A DNA stretch of 64,000 nt from Sphingobacteriales bacterium (GTDB lineage: Bacteria; Bacteroidota; Bacteroidia; Chitinophagales; Chitinophagaceae). The notes beneath the pieces are model-generated. The model did not search any database. It saw only the letters and a list, made by a program, of their open reading frames with translations, and was not told the DNA's origin. A program made the translations under genes and the position numbers. The stretch is taken from positions 451,722 through 515,721 of the forward strand of contig RXJG01000002.1 in NCBI GenBank assembly GCA_003963365.1, in the 5' to 3' direction. Of the stretch, positions 60,324 to 64,000 are shown in pieces (within the stretch, counting starts at the first letter, position 1; every line of letters starts with the position of its first letter).

Positions 60324-60975
60324 ACTTCACCAGTAAATTTTTTGCTAATTGTTCGCTGATGGTAAAGGCCGGCAGGTTGCGGATCTTTATTTCCAGCGAC
60401 TGGTCAAATTCAAAACGTTTTTTTACTTCAAGCTTCGTACCGATGCGGATGTTTTTATGTTTCAGCAATTCCAGCAGTTCACTGGACTGATTGCCCACAC
60501 CGGATACTTCGGCAGTTTTATTTAATTCCAGTTCATGTAACCCAATAGCTGAACTTGTTTCCATTTTTCCCTGGTTATCAGGAATGGGATCACCATGCGG
60601 ATCTACTTTGGGAAAGCCAAGGTATTCATCCAGTTTGTCAATGAGTTTTTTACTGCTTACATGTTCCAGGTCTTCAGCTATATCATGTACTTCATCCCAG
60701 TCGAAATGTAATTTCTCTGCCAAAAAAAATTCCCATAAACGGTGGCGCCGGATGATGCCTAAGGCAATCTTCTTTCCCTCGCTGGTTAAAGAGAACCCGT
60801 GATATTTTTCATAATGCACCAGTTTTTTTGTCTTTAGCTTTTTCAGCATATCCGTTACCGAAGCCGGACGGGTATTTAACTGACCCGCCAGCAGGTTAGT
60901 GGTTACATCATTGTTATACCGCTGCAGGTGCCAGATGGCTTTAATATAGTTCTCTTCGGCAACTGTAAAGTTCAT
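60313..60975 (-). CDS. mntR: DtxR/MntR-family metal-responsive regulator
   Basis: 220 residues. An N-terminal winged helix (FTVAEENYIKAIWHL...NTRPASVTDMLKKLKTKKLVHYEKYHGFSLTSEGKKIA), a metal-binding dimerisation domain (HRLWEFFLAEKLHFDWDEVHDIAEDLEHVSSKKLIDKLDEYLG...DPHGDPIP) and a C-terminal SH3/FeoA-like domain. In DtxR proteins the E/H/C/M residues of this region bind Mn or Fe. It is first in the mntR-mntH operon, with a palindrome in its promoter, so autoregulation is expected. Confidence 0.92.
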   Translation of the reverse strand: MNFTVAEENYIKAIWHLQRYNNDVTTNLLAGQLNTRPASVTDMLKKLKTKKLVHYEKYHGFSLTSEGKKIALGIIRRHRLWEFFLAEKLHFDWDEVHDIAEDLEHVSSKKLIDKLDEYLGFPKVDPHGDPIPDNQGKMETSSAIGLHELELNKTAEVSGVGNQSSELLELLKHKNIRIGTKLEVKKRFEFDQSLEIKIRNLPAFTISEQLAKNLLVKYGK

Positions 60976-60991
60976 AAATTCAAAAATTAAA

Positions 60992-61007
60992 TTTAGACAA
61001 ATCTAAA
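60992..61007 (-). promoter_or_regulatory. MntR operator candidate
   Basis: TTTAGA-CAAA-TCTAAA, a perfect 6-bp inverted repeat 16 bp upstream of mntR. It has the size and AT-rich dyad character of DtxR/MntR boxes. Confidence 0.75.
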
Positions 61008-61095
61008 AATTAATCCTCAAACCACCAATATTGCCGGGGAAAACAGGCTTTTAAGTATGGGTAAATCTGCTTACATTGGCAGCCAATTGATTTTT

Positions 61096-62082
61096 ATGCG
61101 ATTGATACCTGTATGTTTGGCCGCTATTATTTTACTGCTGGTCTCCTGTAATGGCAACAAAAAAGTGAAAACGCAGGCAGATGATGATATTACATTAAAA
61201 GAGTTCGTGGATTTTTTTCCCAGGGCAACCTTCCCTTACACCATTAATGATACTGTGCTCAACCGGAAAGAAAAGGATTCCCTGAGGATATCACTGGTGG
61301 CATTTAAAACATTTATTCCCGATTCTGTTTTTACCAGGTATTTTGGCGCCAAACCAAAGGCAAAATTATTTCCATTAGTAAAAGGAAAAGATAGTAATGA
61401 AAACATTTTCCTGTTTATTAAATCTTTAGCTGCCGCCAAAAAAGCTTATGTATTCTGCTTTACAAAAAATTTGCGATACATCAATTCAAGAGAGATTGCC
61501 GAAACAGATAAAGATCCCAGTTACCGTCGCTATTGTGAGGTGAGCAAAAATATGAATTTTAAAATTGTTACCGAAACAAAGAAACCGGGTGAGCAGGTAG
61601 ATATTAAAGAAGATAATTTATTTTTAGATAACAGCGGGCATTTTCGCACAGCGGTAATTGTGAGCAATAAAGACCTGAGTGATGAAGTGCCGGTGAACCC
61701 CCTGGATACTTTACCCCGGAAAAATAAATTTTCAGCTGATTATTTGCAGGATAAAAAAAATATTGTTTCTATACGGGATGGAAAGAATTTCAAAACTTGT
61801 TTGTTCTTTATTCACTTTAGCAAAAACGATGGTGAATGTATGGGTGAGTTAAAAGGGAAAGCTGAATTTACCGCACCCAATAAAGCCATGTTTACCGATA
61901 AAACCGGGCCCTGTGGTATTGAATTTATCTTCACCAATTCCACTGTAACTATTAAAGAAACGGGTGGATGTGGAAACTATCGTGGCATTACCTGCTTTTT
62001 TGAAGGATCTTACACTAAAAAGAAAGAACCGGTAAAACCGAAAGAGAAGAAAAAGAAAAAAAGTGATTTGAAGAGTTGGTGA
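61096..62082 (+). CDS. predicted lipoprotein of unknown function
   Basis: 328 residues from the ATG at 61096, the start that begins the signal (MRLIPVCLAAIILLLVSC; Cys18); the ORF track begins 13 codons earlier. The mature part has a beta-rich domain (LKEFVDFFPRATFPYTINDTVL...) and a C-terminal segment with paired cysteines (CMGELKGKAEF, GPCGIEF, GGCGNYRGITCFFEGSY), ending in a Lys/Glu-rich tail. No family recognised. It is divergent from mntR but has no evident metal link. Confidence 0.65.
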   Translation: MRLIPVCLAAIILLLVSCNGNKKVKTQADDDITLKEFVDFFPRATFPYTINDTVLNRKEKDSLRISLVAFKTFIPDSVFTRYFGAKPKAKLFPLVKGKDSNENIFLFIKSLAAAKKAYVFCFTKNLRYINSREIAETDKDPSYRRYCEVSKNMNFKIVTETKKPGEQVDIKEDNLFLDNSGHFRTAVIVSNKDLSDEVPVNPLDTLPRKNKFSADYLQDKKNIVSIRDGKNFKTCLFFIHFSKNDGECMGELKGKAEFTAPNKAMFTDKTGPCGIEFIFTNSTVTIKETGGCGNYRGITCFFEGSYTKKKEPVKPKEKKKKKSDLKSW

Positions 62083-62155
62083 TTTGAAAATATGATAACG
62101 TGGCATGATGAAGAAATACTTTGCGTCTTTGGGGAAACATTAAACAGTAACCAAT

Positions 62156-62548
62156 ATGTCTCAACGAATAAACATAACCTCAGGCTCACCGTGGGAAGAT
62201 ATAGTAGGATACAGCCGTGCGGTTCGTATAGGAAATATTATTGAAGTGGCAGGCACCACCGCCATGGATGGTGATGTGTTAGTAGGAAAAGACGATTTGT
62301 ATGCACAAACAAAATATATTTTTCAAAAGGTAGAAAAAGCATTGAAGGAGGCCGGTGCATCTATACAAGACGTGGTAAGAACCAGGATGTTTGTTACGGA
62401 TATTGATAAATGGGAAGAAGCAGGAAGGGCACATGGGGAATTTTTTAAAACAATAAAACCCGTAGCCACTATGGTGGAGGTAAATAAACTGATTAATGAA
62501 AACCTGTTAATAGAAATAGAAGTTACCGCAATCGTTAGCAGTATATAA
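62156..62548 (+). CDS. RidA/YjgF-family protein
   Basis: 130 residues, trimeric RidA-like fold: SGSPWEDIVGYSRAVRIGNIIEVAGTTAM, YAQTKYIFQKVEKALKEAGASIQDVVRTRMFVTDIDKW, FFKTIKPVATMVEVNKLINENLLIEIEVTAI. The key Arg of deaminating RidA (in the VVRTRMFV strand) is present. Members hydrolyse reactive enamine/imine intermediates; this subgroup may differ in substrate. Confidence 0.9.
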   Translation: MSQRINITSGSPWEDIVGYSRAVRIGNIIEVAGTTAMDGDVLVGKDDLYAQTKYIFQKVEKALKEAGASIQDVVRTRMFVTDIDKWEEAGRAHGEFFKTIKPVATMVEVNKLINENLLIEIEVTAIVSSI

Positions 62549-62664
62549 GATCATTTAATACTATCAGCTGTAAGCATTAATATTGATAATGGCTCTTCAC
62601 AATCCTGCTGATTTTCAATTTTTAAAAGTATATTGCGGCCCGTTTGCAAATAATCTGACTGCTT

Positions 62665-64000
62665 ATGAGTTTTAAGAATTATAAAGTCCCCTATGCTGTT
62701 GATGAAAAATATAGTAAAAAGGCAGCTTATTTCTCCATGGAGTTTGCTGTTCATCAGCCGTTGAAAATTTACAGTGGTGGTTTAGGTTTTCTCGCCGGTT
62801 CACATTTGCGCAGCGCATACGAGTTACGACAAAACATGATTGGTATTGGTATATTGTGGAAGTATGGTTATTACGACCAGGCCCGCAACCAGGACCAAAC
62901 TTTACAAGTGCAGTGGAATGAAAAAATCTATAGTTTTTTAGAAGATACGAATATAAAATTCCAGATTACCATTCATGATCATCCTATTTGGGTAAAAGCC
63001 TGGTATCTCAACCCGGAAACATTTAAATCAGCTCCTTTATTTTTATTAAGTACTGATTTACCGGAGAATGATTATGTTTCTCAAACCATTACCCACCGTT
63101 TATATGATGCCAATGTGGCTACTAAAGTTGCACAATTTATATTGTTAGGTGTGGGGGGGGCTAAACTGATTGATGAATTACTTTTTCAACCCGATGTTTA
63201 TCATCTGAATGAAGCCCATGGTGTTTCTGCAGCTTTTTATCTTTATAAAAAATTAGGCAGTAAAGAAGAGGTGAAAAAACGATTGGTCTTTACTACACAT
63301 ACTCCCGAGGAAGCCGGCAATGAAAAGCATGATATTCATTTATGCGAAAAGATGAGTTATTTCTGCGGAGTGCCTTTGGAGGAAGTAAGAAAAGTTACCG
63401 GCATGGAAGGCGACCAGTTTAATCATTCATTGGCGGCCTTACGTTTTGCAAGGTTAAGTAACGGGGTTTCGCAACTGCATGGTGAAGTATCCCGGCAAAT
63501 GTGGAGTAAGTATGATAATGTTGCTCCTATTAAAGCTATAACCAATGCACAAAACTGGCGTTACTGGGCCGATAAGCAAATGTATTTTGCTATGGATGAG
63601 AGTAACGACGAACGTTTTGATGACCGCAAGAATTATTTAAAACGCCGTTCTTTTGAGATAGTGGCTGATCAGACAGGAAAATTATTTGATCCAAATATTT
63701 TAACCATCGTTTGGGCAAGACGTTTTGCCGGGTATAAAAGAGCTGATATGATTACCCGTGATCAAAAGCGTTTCAATGCATTGATGAATAACAAAAAATA
63801 TCCTGTTCAACTGATATGGGCCGGCAAGCCATACCCCGTTGATTATCCTGCCATCAGTGAATTCAACAGCCTGGTTCATTTAAGCAAGCAGTATAAGAAT
63901 ATGGCTGTTTGTATTGGATATGAACTGGGGTTAAGTAAACGCCTTAAACAAGCAGCTGATATCTGGTTAAATAATCCACGGGTACCCAGGGAAGCCAGTG
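62665..64000 (+). CDS. glgP: alpha-glucan (glycogen) phosphorylase, partial
   Basis: The first 445 residues are in the window; the frame runs open off the right edge. GT35 family: AAYFSMEFAVHQPLKIYSGGLGFLAGSHL, ILWKYGYYDQ, VYHLNEAHG, LVFTTHTPEEAGNE (the Thr-His-Thr region), TIVWARRFAGYKRADM, and QLIWAGKPYP. It would release glucose-1-phosphate from glycogen or maltodextrin. The PLP lysine should lie beyond the window. It starts 117 bp after ridA. Confidence 0.92.
   Translation, partial: MSFKNYKVPYAVDEKYSKKAAYFSMEFAVHQPLKIYSGGLGFLAGSHLRSAYELRQNMIGIGILWKYGYYDQARNQDQTLQVQWNEKIYSFLEDTNIKFQITIHDHPIWVKAWYLNPETFKSAPLFLLSTDLPENDYVSQTITHRLYDANVATKVAQFILLGVGGAKLIDELLFQPDVYHLNEAHGVSAAFYLYKKLGSKEEVKKRLVFTTHTPEEAGNEKHDIHLCEKMSYFCGVPLEEVRKVTGMEGDQFNHSLAALRFARLSNGVSQLHGEVSRQMWSKYDNVAPIKAITNAQNWRYWADKQMYFAMDESNDERFDDRKNYLKRRSFEIVADQTGKLFDPNILTIVWARRFAGYKRADMITRDQKRFNALMNNKKYPVQLIWAGKPYPVDYPAISEFNSLVHLSKQYKNMAVCIGYELGLSKRLKQAADIWLNNPRVPREAS

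Overview
This 64 kb window is ordinary chromosome from a member of the Bacteroidota, most likely a Chitinophagaceae-type bacterium. The evidence is a 1371-residue secreted protein with a type IX secretion C-terminal sorting domain, several SPII lipoproteins, DUF3667, DUF4337 and DUF2807/GIN family proteins, a zinc-ligand-free L36, a eukaryotic-like NADP isocitrate dehydrogenase, and sigma-ABfr-style promoters (TTTG-N19/20-TAnnTTTG) in front of RNA genes. I see no phage, insertion sequence, integron or CRISPR array. The sequence is AT-rich and gene density is high on both strands.

Layout. 0-11.5 kb: a TonB-dependent receptor under a TPP riboswitch (cut by the window edge), a tandem pair of GIN-domain secreted proteins, initiator tRNA-fMet, era and der, a small lipoprotein, and the giant T9SS cargo protein. 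10.4-15.5 kb: a Tat-type HisC-like aminotransferase, small ABM-like and DinB-like proteins, an AraC regulator, a YfcE-like phosphoesterase and homogentisate dioxygenase. 15.6-22.6 kb: a complete efflux operon (TetR, TolC, HlyD-like adaptor, two ABC ATPases, two ABC-2 permeases) with the same palindromic operator in front of tetR and in front of tolC. 22.6-27.3 kb: infA-rpmJ-rpsM-rpsK-rpsD-rpoA-rplQ, with unusually long spacers full of degenerate inverted repeats and a pseudoknot-like leader just before rpsD. 27.3-31.2 kb: small secreted proteins, carA, a transglutaminase-like protein and aroQ. 31.2-36.9 kb (minus strand): a putative surface-modification operon made of a membrane sulfatase-like enzyme, a NoeA-like protein that pairs a kinase-like domain with a methyltransferase, a 61-residue membrane protein and an M42 peptidase, preceded by a UbiA-like membrane protein and a lipoprotein. 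36.9-45.2 kb: a LuxE-like protein, an oxidoreductase, a nucleotide-sugar epimerase, three elongator tRNAs, a histidine kinase and a family 2 glycosyltransferase. 45.3-54.2 kb: DUF3667, mazG, a 1259-residue NtrY-like kinase, PolX and a PAS kinase. 54.2-64 kb: YbjQ and DUF4337 between two diverged copies of a repeat, icd, a GDSL lipoprotein, an MntH-UspA fusion with its MntR regulator and operator, a lipoprotein, RidA and the start of an alpha-glucan phosphorylase.

Most promising points: (1) a nested pseudoknot directly upstream of rpsD, a candidate S4 autoregulatory leader; (2) the kinase-like/methyltransferase, small YVDPGS membrane protein and sulfatase-like module, which looks like an undescribed envelope-glycan modification system; (3) an ABC exporter whose two separate ATPases each lack a different catalytic element, so that only one composite ATP site is canonical; (4) a PolX whose three polymerase aspartates are all replaced while the PHP domain is intact; (5) a repetitive intergenic fraction made from short repeated words, including a 12-copy heptamer array and a 37-nt element placed just before two unrelated genes.

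All functional calls come from reading the sequence and from family knowledge. No database search or folding calculation was possible.
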